Shown: piece after piece, positions 63,026 to 64,000 of the stretch
Position numbering within the stretch: the stretch's first letter is position 1
Layout of the letters: every line of letters starts with the position of its first letter
Position numbers and translations under genes: made by a program
NCBI RefSeq assembly: GCF_017874415.1
Contig: NZ_JAGGLM010000001.1
Span: 62,001-126,000 of the forward strand
Direction of reading: 5' to 3'
Length of the DNA: 64,000 nucleotides
From: Clostridium algifaecis
GTDB lineage: Bacteria > Bacillota > Clostridia > Clostridiales > Clostridiaceae
Notes under the pieces: generated by a model
The model's input: only the letters and a program-made list of their open reading frames with translations
What the model was told of the DNA's origin: nothing
Databases searched by the model: none

Positions 63026-64000
63026 TTGTTTAAATATAGAATTGAAAAACTTAGAAAATGTATGCAGGAAAAAAATTTAGATGGTGTTTTATTGATTGGA
63101 GATGCTAATAGAAATTATTTAAGTGGATTTACAGGAAATGAAAGCTATTCTTTAATTACTAAAAAAGATGCATTTTTTATAACGGATTCTAGGTTTACAG
63201 AACAAGCAGAACAACAGGTTAAGGACTATGAAGTGCTGGAATACAGTAAGGTGGGTTCTTTTGTAGATTTTTTATCAAATTTAGTCAATAAAAATTCAAT
63301 TAAAATACTTGGATTTGAAGAAGATATAGTTACTTATAATTTATATAGTCTTTATAAAAGTAAACTTAATTGTCAGCTTGTACCTATGAATGGTATGGTC
63401 GAATCAATAAGGATAGTTAAAGATGAAGAAGAATTAAAACTTATAAGGAATTCAGCAGAAATTGCAGATAAGGCTTTTTCTCATATGCTTCAATATATAA
63501 AAGCAGGAATGAGTGAAAGAGAAATAGGAATTGAACTTGAATTTTACATGAAAAAATTAGGAGCTTCAGGTCTTTCATTCCCTTCAATAGTTGCATCAGG
63601 AGTAAGATCAAGTCTTCCACATGGAGAAGCTACTGACAAAATTGTAAATAAAGGTGAGTTTCTAACCATGGATTTTGGATGCATATATAAAGAATATTGT
63701 TCTGATATGACAAGGACTATAGTTATTGGGAAACCTTCTGACAAGATGATAGAAATATATAATATAGTGCTGAAAGCTCAAAAAACGGCTTTGAAGGAGT
63801 ATAAAACTGGTAAGTCAGCAGCAGAGGTAGATTCTATTGCAAGAGATTATATAACTAAAAATGGGTATGGAAAATATTTTGGTCACAGTCTCGGGCATGG
63901 AGTTGGAAGGCAAATTCACGAATCACCGGTTATTGGATATAGAAATACAAATGAATTGAAGAAGAATATGGTAGTGACAGATGAACCTGGTATATATTTA
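63026..64000 (+). CDS. M24 family Xaa-Pro aminopeptidase/dipeptidase (partial, runs off the end)
   Basis: The first 325 codons are inside the window with no stop. The N-terminal creatinase-like domain (LRKCMQEKNLDGVLLIGDANRNYLSGFTG) is followed by the M24 pita-bread domain. Metal ligands seen: Asp in LTMDFGC, Asp in CSDMTRT, His in GHSLGHGVGRQIHES and Glu in TDEPGIYL; a later Glu is beyond the window. It removes or splits N-terminal X-Pro bonds in the cytosol. TTG 63026 follows AGGGGGA (63013-63019). In many Firmicutes the next gene is efp, so EF-P is expected just past 64000; that is not in view. Confidence 0.9.
   Translation, partial: MFKYRIEKLRKCMQEKNLDGVLLIGDANRNYLSGFTGNESYSLITKKDAFFITDSRFTEQAEQQVKDYEVLEYSKVGSFVDFLSNLVNKNSIKILGFEEDIVTYNLYSLYKSKLNCQLVPMNGMVESIRIVKDEEELKLIRNSAEIADKAFSHMLQYIKAGMSEREIGIELEFYMKKLGASGLSFPSIVASGVRSSLPHGEATDKIVNKGEFLTMDFGCIYKEYCSDMTRTIVIGKPSDKMIEIYNIVLKAQKTALKEYKTGKSAAEVDSIARDYITKNGYGKYFGHSLGHGVGRQIHESPVIGYRNTNELKKNMVVTDEPGIYL

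Noticed and set aside
1-64000. CRISPR arrays, insertion sequences, prophage, tRNA or rRNA genes
   Set aside because: No direct-repeat arrays, transposase or integrase motifs, cloverleaf or rRNA sequence seen by eye on either strand.

Overview
The window is low-GC (AT-rich), densely coded DNA from an anaerobic, endospore-forming Firmicute, most likely Clostridium sensu stricto. Supporting signs are the SpoVD/SpoVE-type division genes, a spore photoproduct lyase, meso-DAP peptidoglycan genes (MurE with a DNPR motif, DapF), strong GGAGG ribosome sites, frequent TTG/GTG starts, PyrR attenuators, and the rsmH...divIVA gene order. I cannot assign a species from sequence alone. No rRNA, tRNA, insertion sequence, prophage or CRISPR array was seen. 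The window is chromosomal core plus a few lineage-specific clusters.

Layout. 1-12 kb: CstA-type transporter, CBS-domain pyrophosphatase, SERCA-like Ca2+ ATPase, a 135-aa unknown, isoaspartyl dipeptidase, BirA, RNase Z, a DHA2-type drug exporter and a small unknown. 12.1-16.7 kb: PyrR-attenuated carAB. 16.9-21.8 kb: MarR regulator, minimal kinase-like protein, then an MTAN-like nucleosidase overlapping a spore photoproduct lyase, an SDR and a 2-hydroxyacid dehydrogenase. 21.8-25.1 kb (minus): sugar-nucleotide transferase, GT4 glycosyltransferase and a glycosidase-like protein. 25.1-25.6 kb: long intergenic region with a CIRCE-like inverted repeat. 25.6-31.2 kb: ABC importer of the NMT1/SsuABC type, NlpC/P60 protein, and a Lon-family protease with a degenerate ATPase. 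31.3 kb: YchF.

32.6-47.3 kb is a cell-wall/division superoperon: rsmH, ftsL, spoVD-type PBP, murE, murF, mraY, ftsW/spoVE, ftsQ, DUF881, sbp, DUF881, yggS, sepF, ylmG, ylmH, divIVA. It lacks mraZ, murD, murG, ftsA and ftsZ. A terminator ends it before aroB, mtnN, lspA and rluD. 50.5-55.1 kb (minus): rqcH upstream of a PyrR-attenuated pyrR-uraA-xth unit. 55.3 kb: dapF. 56.2-62.9 kb: a type IV pilus/competence-pseudopilus operon (pilB, pilC, five prepilin-like genes, and PilM/N/O-like small proteins). The window ends inside an M24 Xaa-Pro peptidase.

Pyrimidine supply is wired twice to PyrR: the carA leader and the pyrR leader each carry a promoter, a PyrR-type RNA site and an intrinsic terminator. 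The most unusual signals are the nucleosidase-radical SAM gene pair, a 12-codon leader ORF overlapping the start of mraY, terminator palindromes built into the last codons of genes, a CIRCE-like element over a promoter -10, and a Lon-type protease without a Walker A motif.
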